DNA from: Bacteroidota bacterium
GTDB lineage: Bacteria > Bacteroidota > Rhodothermia > Rhodothermales > Rubricoccaceae
NCBI GenBank assembly: GCA_022564455.1
Contig: JADFLK010000001.1
Coordinates: forward strand, 1 to 22,741
Direction: 5' to 3'
DNA length: 22,741 nt
Both the position numbers and the translations under genes were made by a program. The notes beneath the pieces were generated by a model, which worked only from the letters and a program-made list of their open reading frames with translations, searched no databases and had not been told where the DNA came from. Positions within the stretch are counted from its first letter, which is position 1; each line of letters opens with the position of its first letter. Positions 6,493-14,913 of this stretch are shown in pieces.

Positions 6493-8460
6493 TCACCCAC
6501 CGAATCGAGCTTCGATGCGGGCGAAAAGTCTAAAGTTGAGCGTGGCCCCAATGGGGTGGTAGCGCTCCTCCACATCGAGAATATTTCGAAACGAAAGGAT
6601 GGCTCGCAATCGCCGGTTCCAGAAGTGCTTGGAAACGGACGCATTGAGAAGCCACAACGCCGGAACGGAATCGGAGTAGACGTAGCCGTTAGGGGCCGTA
6701 ACTCCGTCAATGGCCATATAACCCGGCCACATTGTGCCGGATTGTACGGTGAGTGAGGCTCGAACGCTGAAGTTGCTGTCCGGGCGCAGGGTGACGGCTA
6801 CCCCTCCCCGGTGGATTGGGACGCGTTGCCATGCGTCTCGAAATGCGTCCGTTCCACCCACGTCGGTAAGCAGACTGTAGAAAGCGCGGGCATGCCACGG
6901 GCCGCCAGCTCCGACAACAGACGCCCTTGCAGCCACTGTTTCACCACGAGCGTCGGGTACAGCGGTAATGGTTCCGCGCACTGCCACGTCTTCATCTATT
7001 AGCTGAAACGCAGGTCGCTCGATGTAGAGCCCGCGAAGAGCACGTACCTCCACATGTGTCTCTGTCCTCAAACCGGTGGTCCACGCATAGTGCCAGCCAA
7101 ACAGCGCGGAGCCACTCGTGCTTGCTCCCGGTGTCGCGAGAGGGCGGTACACAGTATTCGGTCGGTTCAGCCCGGTGTAGCCCTGGCCAAACCAATAGCC
7201 GAAGCCAGGTTGCTCTTCGGGCGGCTGCCCTGCCAAGCTCGCACCGAGTGTAAACGCGTGCCTCGACACGGTCCCAACCAGGGTTTGCGCCAGCTTGAGG
7301 CCGGCCCGTCCGCCCGTTGTGACCACAGCCAGGTCGGTGCGCTGGCCGATACCGGATCGAGGTCGCTGTATTCGCTGGATGAAGATCGTAGCGAGCGTGA
7401 AGCCGGCATCTTCATCGAGTCCGGGCCCCGTAGCACGGACCCGCTCGACGCTCGCACCTGCAGCCAACGTTCGTGTGTCGGCATCGGCCCGCGCCTCAAT
7501 GGAAGTTGTCCAATGCGTCTTCTGCCAGTCCGGGTCAAAGCCGTCCAGGCCGCTCTCTTGCTCGTCGATGAGTTGAGTATGAGCAGCGAGCCGATAGCTG
7601 ACATGAATCTCGCTTCCAAGCCAACGTCCGGCAGGCCACTCTCCCCGTAGGTTCAGCCCGCCTCCAACCTGCCGAATGGGAAGCTCCTGGCCAACGGGCT
7701 CAAAGAACTGCAGGTCGGAGACGTACTTTCCGCTCGCGCTTACATAGAGCCCGATCGCGGGCAGCCGACCTCGCAGTCCACCGGCCCACACGCTTCGACC
7801 AACGGGCTGCCGAGTCGTAACCCTGTCTATTCGGGGTCGGATGGCCGGGTCCGTCAAGGGAAATTGCAAGCTCCTTCCTTCTACTCGAATCGTAGTTCCT
7901 GTGCCCTCGTAGCCAAGCGCACCCTCGACATCAAACCCTGATCGTGCGACGTTGGGGGTCGCGCGGTCTGTGAAGAAATACGGCCCCGGATCTCCTGTCT
8001 CATTGCCGACCTGGAAAGTGCCGAGTGTGCTCAGTCCTGAAGAAGCACCTACAGTCACAATGTGAATGGTGCCGTGATCGCGGAAGCGCCCGGCTGTCAC
8101 TCCAGGAGCCGGACATAGTGTGATGGTTTCTATCTCCATGATCGGAACAGGTAGCTGATCGATATCGACCTCGCCGAAGAATCCAGCCGGTACGGGTACA
8201 CCGTCGACCAAAAGGGTGAATCCGGTTCCTCCAGAAGGAATACCGCCGGCCTGTGCGGGCAGCCAGGCGTATCCATCTACCGTTGCCATGCGTAGCTGCT
8301 CGAAGTTCTGGAGCACGTCAGCGTAGTACACCGCACCGGAGGCTTCAATCTCAGCCTGTGTGATTGTGCGGCCACCGGGGCAGTCGAGGGAGGGGGCCAC
8401 ACTGGTCGTATCCGACAAGAGCGCCGCTCCAGCAAGTATAAAGGCCAACACCGCTGTCAT
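6493..8460 (-). CDS. outer-membrane beta-barrel protein with TonB-receptor-like plug
   Basis: From ATG 8460 the product is 655 residues. It starts MTAVLAFILAGAALLSDTTS, a plausible signal peptide. The plug domain covers about residues 30-140: ITQAEIEASGAVYYADVLQN, FTLLVDGVPVPAGFFGEVDI, then a strand HGTIHIVTVG closing the plug. Strand-rich barrel sequence follows, including the near-terminal RRLRAILSFRNILDVEERYH typical of TonB-dependent receptors, and it ends in strand NFRLFARIEARFGG. No TonB box or ligand clue is visible, and the protein is at the small end for the family. A paired cysteine (LDCPGG, TLCPAPG) in the plug may form a disulfide. The ATG overlaps the stop of the upstream barrel gene (ATGA), so the two are translationally coupled and probably work together. 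The extended start at 8562 would give a histidine-rich leader and is rejected. Confidence 0.75.
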   Translation of the reverse strand: MTAVLAFILAGAALLSDTTSVAPSLDCPGGRTITQAEIEASGAVYYADVLQNFEQLRMATVDGYAWLPAQAGGIPSGGTGFTLLVDGVPVPAGFFGEVDIDQLPVPIMEIETITLCPAPGVTAGRFRDHGTIHIVTVGASSGLSTLGTFQVGNETGDPGPYFFTDRATPNVARSGFDVEGALGYEGTGTTIRVEGRSLQFPLTDPAIRPRIDRVTTRQPVGRSVWAGGLRGRLPAIGLYVSASGKYVSDLQFFEPVGQELPIRQVGGGLNLRGEWPAGRWLGSEIHVSYRLAAHTQLIDEQESGLDGFDPDWQKTHWTTSIEARADADTRTLAAGASVERVRATGPGLDEDAGFTLATIFIQRIQRPRSGIGQRTDLAVVTTGGRAGLKLAQTLVGTVSRHAFTLGASLAGQPPEEQPGFGYWFGQGYTGLNRPNTVYRPLATPGASTSGSALFGWHYAWTTGLRTETHVEVRALRGLYIERPAFQLIDEDVAVRGTITAVPDARGETVAARASVVGAGGPWHARAFYSLLTDVGGTDAFRDAWQRVPIHRGGVAVTLRPDSNFSVRASLTVQSGTMWPGYMAIDGVTAPNGYVYSDSVPALWLLNASVSKHFWNRRLRAILSFRNILDVEERYHPIGATLNFRLFARIEARFGG

Positions 8461-9047
8461 CGGAGAACACCTCGAAGCCAAGTGGGCATGGATGTCGTGA
8501 ATCGGATGCCCCCCCGCATCGTGGTGAACGTGATGGGTATGGCTGTGAATACACGTGTCCAATCACTTTCCACAAAGACGCCCAGGTCGTGCGTGAGCGG
8601 CACGTCGGCACGGACAAAAATGCCGGCAGCCAGTTCTGTCTCAATTTCGTGGCTGTCATCGGCTTGCTTGTCCTCCGCGAATAGCATACTCATTGCTCCG
8701 AAGTGCCCACCGCCGGTCAGCGTTACGCCTGCCGGAAGCACGATGGGGTATCCCCAGCCAAGAGCACTCTGAACGACAAAAAAGTCCGGCAGGCTTCCGA
8801 CGCGACCCTCGTTATTGAAGATGCCAAGGGCAAGATGTACAGTTCCTCCGTAGAACTCCGTGGCAATGCGGCCCTCCAAACCTGTTTGGACGGACCAAAG
8901 GCCATCGTACACTTCGCCAACTGGCACTACGGCGCCTAGAGCCATGTCGATCGTCTCGAAATTGTGGGATCCTGAACTGTGCTGTGCCCGGCAGACTGTC
9001 CCCGCAAACACGACAGTAATAAGAAGGGCAGAAGTGTTAACTCGCAT
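8457..9047 (-). CDS. small outer-membrane beta-barrel protein
   Basis: From ATG 9047 the product is 196 residues; an ATG at 9062 would add five. MRVNTSALLITVVFAGTVCR ends AQ before HSSGSH, a signal peptide. The mature protein alternates short strands and turns (LSVQTGLEGRIA-like pairs, LGWGYPIVLPAGVTLTGGGH, IFVRADVPLTHDLGVFVESD), consistent with an eight-stranded barrel or porin-like fold. The ligand is unknown. It overlaps the end of the nucleotidyltransferase gene by 11 bases and its own stop overlaps the next start (ATGA). It therefore appears to be the middle gene of a three-gene operon, coupled to the plug-containing receptor. No specific family could be assigned by eye. Confidence 0.68.
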   Translation of the reverse strand: MRVNTSALLITVVFAGTVCRAQHSSGSHNFETIDMALGAVVPVGEVYDGLWSVQTGLEGRIATEFYGGTVHLALGIFNNEGRVGSLPDFFVVQSALGWGYPIVLPAGVTLTGGGHFGAMSMLFAEDKQADDSHEIETELAAGIFVRADVPLTHDLGVFVESDWTRVFTAIPITFTTMRGGIRFTTSMPTWLRGVLR

Positions 9048-10695
9048 GGCTCTCACCAGCACTCAGCGTGGTCTCTTTTACACGATGAAGGTAGGCGACA
9101 GCCTCGTCGTGCTCGTCGGGTATCTCATCCCGGAACACCGCTTCCTTGATCGCGCCCATCGCCGCTCGTTCCGGGCCTTGCAGGGTTTTCAGGATTTCCT
9201 CGAACAAGGCACCGCGCCGTAGGGCCTCGTTCTTGTGTTCCATCATGTAGGCATGGGCCGGGTCGTGCTCGTTGGGGATGTCGCCGTCCAGAATGGCCTC
9301 ACGGATCCACGTTTTCAGGATGCCCACCGCCACGCCCGCCCCCACACCGAGGACCTTCATGATTTCGTTGCCGTCCACGGGTGGTTGAAAGGCGCGGAGT
9401 TGGTCTTTTTCCTCAACCTTGCGCATCCTGGCCTCCACGTGGTCGAAGGCGGAGAGGTAGCGGCGGACACGGCCTGGGTTTTTACTGGTGATGTCCGCAC
9501 GGACAAGCATCATCAGATCGTCCACGCCTTCGCCCGCGTCGAAGAGGAGGCGGCGCACGGCGGAGTCCGTTACGTTGTCATCCACCAGCGCGACGGGGCG
9601 GTGGTGGAGGCGCACCATCTCCTGCACGTAGCGGAGCGGATCGCCGAGGGGCAGTTTCATCCGCCGGAAGACGCGCGGCACATGCTTCCGCGAGCCGAGG
9701 TCTTCGTGGCCGTGGAACGTCCAGCCCTGCGTGTGCGAGAAACGCTTGGTGTCGGGCTTGGCGATGTCGTGCAGGAGGGCCGCCCAGCGGAGCCAGAGCA
9801 CGTTTCCCTCGGCGCGATCTTCGACAAGCCCGGCGTCGCGCTGCGCTGCGCAGAGGTTGTCGAGCACTTGCAGGGTGTGGAAGAAGTTGTCCTTGTGCTT
9901 CTGGCCGTCCACGATTTCTACGCCCGCCAGCGCGGTTAGCTCAGGGAAGATGAGTTCCAGCAAGTCCGCTGCGTAAAGGATCTTGAACCCCTCGGACGGC
10001 ACCGGCGCGGCGACGATCTTCTGCAATTCGTCCGTGATGCGCTCCTGGCTCACGATCTCAATGCGCCCGGCCATCTCCTTCATAGCGTCGAACGTCTCCT
10101 TCACGATCTCGAATCCAAGCTGCGTGGCGAACCGCGCCGCGCGCAGCATCCGCAGCGGGTCGTCTTCGAAGGTTTTTAAGGGGTCGAGGGGTGTTCGGAG
10201 GAGCCCCATGCCCAGGTCGTTCAGCCCGCCGAACGGATCGAGCAACTCCCCAAATTTGTCTGCCCCGCCAAAACGGGGCAGGCTGTTGAGCGAAATGGCG
10301 AGGGCGTTCACGGTGAAGTCGCGGCGCTTCTGGTCGTCCTCCAGCGTGCCGTCCTCGACCACCGGCTTCCGCGAATCGCGGGCGTAGCTCTCCTTTCGCG
10401 CGCCGACGAACTCCAGCACCAGCGGCTCGCCATCTGCTTGCGGAAGGTGAACCCCGGCGGTGCCGAAGTTCTTGTAGATGTGCGCCGTCGTACCGCCAAG
10501 CGCCTTCGCCACGGCCTTCGCCAGTGCGATACCGCTTCCGGGACCTACCGAAACGAAGTCCAGGTCTGTGGTGGCCCGTTTCAGTAGCGCATCCCGCACG
10601 GCCCCGCCCACGGCGTACGTCTCCAACTCCAGTTCATCGGCAACGCCGCCAATGCTCCGCAAGATGGGTTCGTAGGGAATGGGGACGTCTGTCAT
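9037..10695 (-). CDS. CCA-adding-type tRNA nucleotidyltransferase / poly(A) polymerase family, with HD domain
   Basis: The product is 552 residues. The class II nucleotidyltransferase head has AVGGAVRDALL at 28-38 and the metal-binding DLD at 44-46, followed by RRDFTVNALA at 124-133 and the base-recognition/RNA-binding segment FEDDPLRMLRAARFA at 176-190. A metal-dependent phosphohydrolase HD domain follows: QKHKDNFFHTLQVLDN near 265-280 and LLHDIAKPDTKRF at 307-319. This order is that of bacterial CCA-adding enzymes or tRNA nucleotidyltransferases with HD domain, which build or repair the 3' CCA end of tRNAs. CCA versus A-adding or poly(A) activity cannot be separated reliably here. It is longer than typical (about 400-480 residues), with a C-terminal tail beyond the HD domain. 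It heads the operon with the two outer-membrane genes. Confidence 0.9.
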   Translation of the reverse strand: MTDVPIPYEPILRSIGGVADELELETYAVGGAVRDALLKRATTDLDFVSVGPGSGIALAKAVAKALGGTTAHIYKNFGTAGVHLPQADGEPLVLEFVGARKESYARDSRKPVVEDGTLEDDQKRRDFTVNALAISLNSLPRFGGADKFGELLDPFGGLNDLGMGLLRTPLDPLKTFEDDPLRMLRAARFATQLGFEIVKETFDAMKEMAGRIEIVSQERITDELQKIVAAPVPSEGFKILYAADLLELIFPELTALAGVEIVDGQKHKDNFFHTLQVLDNLCAAQRDAGLVEDRAEGNVLWLRWAALLHDIAKPDTKRFSHTQGWTFHGHEDLGSRKHVPRVFRRMKLPLGDPLRYVQEMVRLHHRPVALVDDNVTDSAVRRLLFDAGEGVDDLMMLVRADITSKNPGRVRRYLSAFDHVEARMRKVEEKDQLRAFQPPVDGNEIMKVLGVGAGVAVGILKTWIREAILDGDIPNEHDPAHAYMMEHKNEALRRGALFEEILKTLQGPERAAMGAIKEAVFRDEIPDEHDEAVAYLHRVKETTLSAGESHAS

Positions 10696-10728
10696 AATGG
10701 TGTCGAGGGTACTTAAATAAAACTAACC

Positions 10729-10742
10729 CGTTGTTTACAACG
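10729..10742. promoter_or_regulatory. 14-base palindrome in a divergent promoter region
   Basis: CGTTGT and ACAACG flank TT, in the 113-base gap between the divergent nucleotidyltransferase and nuclease genes. An AT-rich tract (about 10711-10726) lies beside it. The site could be an operator for either gene. I could not identify a -10/-33 pair with confidence. Confidence 0.3.
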
Positions 10743-10808
10743 CCTGAGACGCCTGCGGCCTACCTTACCCGTTCTTATTCCTTTCTCCTCTGGCAAGTCT
10801 TTGCTATC

Positions 10809-12014
10809 ATGATTCGCTTCACACCCCTGCTCGCGTTGCTACTTGCAGTCCCGGTCTTTGCCCAAACGATCCCGTCTGTTGGCATCCCGGATGCGCTAGA
10901 TGTCGCTACATGGAATGTGGAGCACTTTGGCAATCCAAACTCTGGCCCATCCAACGATGAGCTTCAACTCAGCAACGTGCTCGCGGTGATGAGACAGGCG
11001 GACATAGATCTGTGGGCGCTCCAGGAAATGGACATCGAAAGCATGTTCGACCGGTTGCTCGACTCGCTCGGCACAGACTACGACGGATTCTGGCAGGCGG
11101 ACGAAACGTCGTTCGACGTTGGTTACGGATACATCTACAAAACTTCGGTCGTCCAGCCGTCACAGATCAACACCATCCTCGAAAGTTCGTCGTACGAGTT
11201 TGCGTTCCGGCCGCCGCTCCAGATGCGTGCCAACGTCGTCCTGCCCGATACGACCGTTGAGGTCCGCTTCATTAACATTCACATGAAGTGTTGTTTCGGG
11301 CAGGAGGAATACGACCGTCGCGTGGCGGCCTCGGGCATCCTGAAGAACTACACCGGTAACCTCCAGAGCATAGGTACGAACGTTCTCGTTCTCGGTGATT
11401 TCAATGACGAACTCATTCTGTCGATCTACTTGAACCGGACATCGCCGTACCAGAATTTCCTGGACGACGACGAGTACGTCTTCATAACAGAAGACTTCGA
11501 TATGCCGGGCAGTGTGAACGATACCGATACGTTCTGCTCGAACTCGGCATGTACCAGCGGCTCGGTCCTCGACCACTTGGTGGCTACGACCACCTTTGGC
11601 AATGACTATGTAATCGACTCGGCGGATCACTTTTTTGATCTGATCGCCGCGATCCCTAGCTACACGAGTACAACTTCCGACCACCTCCCGGTGTACGCGC
11701 GGTTCGATTTCCAGCCGGAGCCCACGGCTGCGGAACCGGAAGTTCCGACGCGGTCGTTCACGCTTGACGCAGTCTTCCCCAACCCGTTCACGGACGTAGC
11801 GACCGTCTCGTACACGCTGAGCCGGCCAGGCCCGGTTGAACTCGTGGTGTTCGACGCGCTGGGCCGGCGCGTGGCTGTGGTGAGCAGTGTGTATCAGGCA
11901 TCAGGCACACATCAGGTATTGGTGGACGGCTCCTTGCTCACGCCCGGCATCTATATCGCGAGGCTAACAGCCGAAGGGCAAACCGCCACGTTGCGGATGG
12001 TGCGTGGGCGCTAG
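10809..12014 (+). CDS. secreted endonuclease/exonuclease/phosphatase-family enzyme with type IX sorting domain
   Basis: From ATG 10809 the product is 401 residues with signal peptide MIRFTPLLALLLAVPVFAQ. The catalytic domain (about 30-302) has the family residues: Asn36 in TWNVEHF, Glu73 in LQEMD, His158 in INIHMK, Asp197 and Asn199 in LGDFNDE, and Asp291/His292 in the final SDHLPVY. These indicate a metal-dependent phosphodiesterase, probably an extracellular nuclease. Four cysteines (161-162, 243, 248) may form disulfides. Residues 316-401 form a C-terminal Por secretion (type IX) sorting domain: FPNPFTDVATVSYTLSRPG, LVVFDALGRRVA and PGIYIARLTA. The protein should therefore pass the inner membrane by Sec and the outer membrane by the type IX system, and be released or anchored at the surface. 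The longer frame from 10731 is rejected because the signal peptide starts at 10809. Confidence 0.9.
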   Translation: MIRFTPLLALLLAVPVFAQTIPSVGIPDALDVATWNVEHFGNPNSGPSNDELQLSNVLAVMRQADIDLWALQEMDIESMFDRLLDSLGTDYDGFWQADETSFDVGYGYIYKTSVVQPSQINTILESSSYEFAFRPPLQMRANVVLPDTTVEVRFINIHMKCCFGQEEYDRRVAASGILKNYTGNLQSIGTNVLVLGDFNDELILSIYLNRTSPYQNFLDDDEYVFITEDFDMPGSVNDTDTFCSNSACTSGSVLDHLVATTTFGNDYVIDSADHFFDLIAAIPSYTSTTSDHLPVYARFDFQPEPTAAEPEVPTRSFTLDAVFPNPFTDVATVSYTLSRPGPVELVVFDALGRRVAVVSSVYQASGTHQVLVDGSLLTPGIYIARLTAEGQTATLRMVRGR

Positions 12015-12023
12015 GAGGCTGTT

Positions 12024-12051
12024 GCGTAGTCCGTAGTGCGTAAGAGTGATG
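12024..12051. repeat. heptad repeat, unit sCGTAGT
   Basis: GCGTAGT at 12024, CCGTAGT at 12031, GCGTAAG at 12038 and a looser unit at 12045 follow the nuclease stop. The same theme occurs inverted at 14914-14936 on the other side of the binding-protein and permease genes. Confidence 0.6.
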
Positions 12052-12103
12052 AACTGAAACCAATACACAGTACGTGTTATGAAATTGCGAACCCGTGAGG
12101 GCG

Positions 12104-12145
12104 AATTCACCCTGTGTAATTCACCCAGTGTAATTCACCCAGTGT
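12104..12145. repeat. three tandem 14-base repeats before the iron-binding-protein gene
   Basis: AATTCACCCAGTGT occurs perfectly at 12118-12131 and 12132-12145, with a one-mismatch copy at 12104-12117. Each unit contains CAC-n3-GTG, and each junction contains a near-palindromic GTG-TAATT-CAC. The array ends 56 bases upstream of the binding-protein ATG. It could bind a regulator in phase, or be a two-heptad member of the intergenic repeat class seen throughout the window. It does not match a Fur box. Confidence 0.85.
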
Positions 12146-12201
12146 AAACGGGAGGATGCGTACTATCTGGATCGAATCTAAACAACCATCCGATCCGCCT
12201 C

Positions 12202-13236
12202 ATGCGCTGTCTGGTCGCCATTCTGGCCCTCCTTCTTGTTTTGCCGTTCACTGCCTGCACGTCTAGCTCCGACCGGCCGGAAGGCGACGGAGAACCCCTT
12301 GTTATCTACTCCGGCCGCAAAAGTGTGCTCGTCGATCCGCTGGTCGAGCAGTTCACGGAAGCCACGGGCATCGCCGTAGAAGTGCGTTCCGGCAGCGACG
12401 CCGAACTTGTGGCGGCACTTCAGGAGGAGGGCGATGCGAGCCCGGCCGACCTCTACTGGGCTAACACGGCAGGTGCGCTCGGTGTGGCAGGCGAGGCCGG
12501 TCTGTTCAGCCAATTGCCGGACAGCATCCTCTCGAAGCCGGATGGCTACGTACCATCGAGCGGCCTCTGGGTGCCGGTGACCGTGCGGTTTCGGGTGATG
12601 GCCTACGATCCCGGCCGCGTCACTCCCGAGTTCCTGCCGGCCTCCGTTATGGACTTGCCGAGCAGTGACGCCTTCAAGGGCCAGATCGGGTGGACGCCGA
12701 CGTACTCGTCCTTTCAGGACTTCATCACGGCGATGCGCGAGATCCACGGCGAGGAGGCTACGCGGGCATGGATTGAGGGCATGAAAGAACTTGAGCCGAA
12801 GGCGTATCCCTCCAACACGCCCATGCTGGAGGCGATGATGGCGGGCGAGATCACCGTTGGCCTGACGAACCACTACTACATCCTTCGCGTCGTCCACGGT
12901 GGCGATGAAGACCTCAGCGGCGACCCTCCGGTTGCCACACACCATTTCGCTGCGGGCGACACCGGGAACCTCGCCCTCGTAACCGGCGCAGGCCTGTTGA
13001 ATACGAGTTCGCAGCGCGAAAAGGCTCTCGCCTTCCTCTCGTTCCTGCTTTCCGAGGATGCTCAGTCGTTTGCGGCCGAGACTGTTCGCGAATACCCCGT
13101 TCTGCGCACGGCCACGGTTCCGGACTATCTCCTTCCGTTCGATGAGGCCGTGGCCCTCGGCCCAGAGTTCGACTTCGACCGCCTCCGCAACCTGGAAGGC
13201 ACGCTGGATCTGCTGCGTGACGAAGGCTTGCTTTGA
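12202..13236 (+). CDS. ferric-iron-type ABC transporter substrate-binding lipoprotein
   Basis: The product is 344 residues. MRCLVAILALLLVLPFTAC is a lipoprotein signal with Cys19. The mature protein has the FbpA/FutA-type landmarks LVIYSGRKSVLVDPL at 33-47, VRSGSDAELVAAL at 61-73, ADLYWANTAGAL at 82-93, and a Tyr pair in GLTNHYYIL (Tyr225-Tyr226) that in this family coordinates Fe(III). It is a cluster D / extracellular solute-binding family 1 periplasmic protein that captures ferric iron for import. It leads a gene set with the fused permease and the ATPase. Residues that complete the iron site vary between subfamilies, so the exact ligand remains inferred. The gap upstream holds tandem repeats at 12104-12145. 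Confidence 0.9.
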   Translation: MRCLVAILALLLVLPFTACTSSSDRPEGDGEPLVIYSGRKSVLVDPLVEQFTEATGIAVEVRSGSDAELVAALQEEGDASPADLYWANTAGALGVAGEAGLFSQLPDSILSKPDGYVPSSGLWVPVTVRFRVMAYDPGRVTPEFLPASVMDLPSSDAFKGQIGWTPTYSSFQDFITAMREIHGEEATRAWIEGMKELEPKAYPSNTPMLEAMMAGEITVGLTNHYYILRVVHGGDEDLSGDPPVATHHFAAGDTGNLALVTGAGLLNTSSQREKALAFLSFLLSEDAQSFAAETVREYPVLRTATVPDYLLPFDEAVALGPEFDFDRLRNLEGTLDLLRDEGLL

Positions 13237-13241
13237 TCGGT

Positions 13242-13303
13242 CTTCGGGCTTGGGGCTTGGTGTTTTGGTTCCACTATTGACCGCGAAGTGCGAAGAGCTA
13301 AGC
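13242..13303. repeat. two heptad arrays between binding-protein and permease genes
   Basis: CTTCGGG at 13242, CTTGGGG at 13249, CTTGGTG at 13256 and a TTTTGGT unit at 13263 form one array. GCGAAGT at 13283, GCGAAGA at 13290 and GCTAAGC at 13297 form a second with another theme. They occupy most of the 108-base spacer. Confidence 0.65.
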
Positions 13304-13344
13304 CAGAAGTCCTGCGCGAGGCCACACGCACCCCGCACGTCCTC

Positions 13345-14895
13345 ATGATTTCCACGCGCCACCTCCACGACTTCCGCTGGTACCTCTGGGGGCCGGCGTT
13401 GCTTGTCGCGGTGGGCGTGCTGGTTCCGCTGAGCTACCTCGCCCTCCGGGCGTTTCAGGGAGATGCAGGCGAGCTGGCCGACCTCGTTCTCCGTCCGCGA
13501 AATCTCCGGCTGCTGGGTAACACACTCGGGCTCACAGCCGGCGTCCTTCTGCTGACATCGGCTATCGCTTTCCCCCTCGCATGGCTCGTCGCTCGGACGG
13601 ACATCAAAGGCAAGCAGATCGTGACTCTTCTCGGTGTCTTGCCGCTGGCCGTGCCGGGCTACGTGATGGCGTACGCGTTGATGGGCGCAACCGGCCCATC
13701 CGGGCCTCTTTCGGGCCTCCATCTTCCGCGCCCAAGCGGTTACATCGGCGCGTGGGTGGCGCTTGGCCTGTACACGTTTCCCTACCTCTTCCTGAACCTC
13801 CGCGCAGCCCTGCTGGGCCTCGATCCCTCGCTGGAAGACGCTGCTCGGTCGCTGGGCTACTCCAACCGGGAGGTCGCACGGCGCGTGGTACTGCCGCAAC
13901 TCCGTCCGGCGTTCCTGGCCGGCGGCCTGCTCATCGCCCTGCACGTGCTCGGCGACTTCGGGGTAGTCTCGCTGATGCGCTTCGAGACATTCAGCTACGC
14001 CATCTACCTGCAATACGCTGCCGCCTTCGACCGTGTATACGCCGCGTGGCTGGCCCTGATGCTCCTCTCGTTGACAGGCGTGATGCTGCTCCTGGAAATG
14101 CGCCTCCTGCGTGGCCGCCGCTACGAGCGCACGGGCTCCGGATTGGCCCGAAAAGCAGGAGCAAGCCCCCTCGGGCGTTGGGCCGCCCCGGCCTACGGTT
14201 TCATCGGGTTGGTTGGATTGGCAGGTGTTGCGCTTCCCGTGAGTACCGTGGTGTACTGGCTTGGCCGAGGTGCCGAGCATGGCCGCTGGAGCGACCTCCT
14301 GCGTGCATTTCTTGACTCATGCAGCGCGGCGCTGCCCGCCGCGGTTCTCGCTACGGCGCTGGCCCTCCCGGTCGCCTACCTGAGTGTCCGCAAACCCTCC
14401 TGGCCTGCCCACGCCGCCGAGCGCATCGCGTACCTCGGCTACGCGACGCCACCGCTGGCCTTCGCACTCGCGCTGATCTTCTTCACCCTGCGTTCCGCGC
14501 CGTTCCTGTACCAGTCGCTGGGCTTGCTGATCGTCGCGTATGCGCTGCATTTTCTGGCCGAGGCCATCGGGCCCATCCGCAGTGCGTTGTACCAGGCGCC
14601 CGCTCGCATTCAGGAGGCGGCCCGCAACCTGGGCCGTTCACCACTCCGGGCGTTTTTCGAGGGCACGTTTCCGTTGCTCCGCGGCAGCCTCGGCGCCGGG
14701 ATGGCCTTCGTGTTTCTGTCGGCTTTGAAGGAACTCCCCATCACGTTCTTGCTTTCTCCGCTTGGCTTCCGCTCGCTCGCAATGGGGGTCTGGGGCGCAG
14801 CAGGCGAATCCCTCTTCAGCGTCGCCGCACCGTACGCGCTGGTGCTGATGGTCACGTCGACGGCCCTGGTGGGCCTTCTGTTGCGTAAAGCGTAA
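13345..14895 (+). CDS. ferric-iron-type ABC transporter permease, fused two-domain
   Basis: From ATG 13345 the product is 516 residues with about twelve hydrophobic segments, arranged as two homologous permease halves. Each half has an EAA loop that contacts the ATPase: LEDAARSLGYSNREVARRVV near 163-182, and QEAARNLGRSPLRAFFEGTF near 423-442. The fused layout is typical of FbpB/ThiP-like iron and thiamine importers, and it supplies the whole membrane channel as one polypeptide. A GTG at 13288 would add 19 residues that read from heptad repeats and carry no hydrophobic character, so the ATG is preferred. It follows the binding-protein gene by 108 bases and is followed, after 176 bases, by the ATPase gene. 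Confidence 0.9.
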   Translation: MISTRHLHDFRWYLWGPALLVAVGVLVPLSYLALRAFQGDAGELADLVLRPRNLRLLGNTLGLTAGVLLLTSAIAFPLAWLVARTDIKGKQIVTLLGVLPLAVPGYVMAYALMGATGPSGPLSGLHLPRPSGYIGAWVALGLYTFPYLFLNLRAALLGLDPSLEDAARSLGYSNREVARRVVLPQLRPAFLAGGLLIALHVLGDFGVVSLMRFETFSYAIYLQYAAAFDRVYAAWLALMLLSLTGVMLLLEMRLLRGRRYERTGSGLARKAGASPLGRWAAPAYGFIGLVGLAGVALPVSTVVYWLGRGAEHGRWSDLLRAFLDSCSAALPAAVLATALALPVAYLSVRKPSWPAHAAERIAYLGYATPPLAFALALIFFTLRSAPFLYQSLGLLIVAYALHFLAEAIGPIRSALYQAPARIQEAARNLGRSPLRAFFEGTFPLLRGSLGAGMAFVFLSALKELPITFLLSPLGFRSLAMGVWGAAGESLFSVAAPYALVLMVTSTALVGLLLRKA

Positions 14896-14913
14896 TGGAG
14901 ACTTTCCGAAACC

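Noticed and set aside
7054..7650. A 198-codon plus-strand frame inside the receptor gene
   Set aside because: It is antisense to a strongly supported barrel domain, with composition typical of a shadow frame.
12178..14280. A 700-codon open frame on the minus strand across the binding-protein and permease genes
   Set aside because: It spans two genes and a repeat-filled spacer on the opposite strand, and has low-complexity Gln/Arg/Glu composition and no domain.
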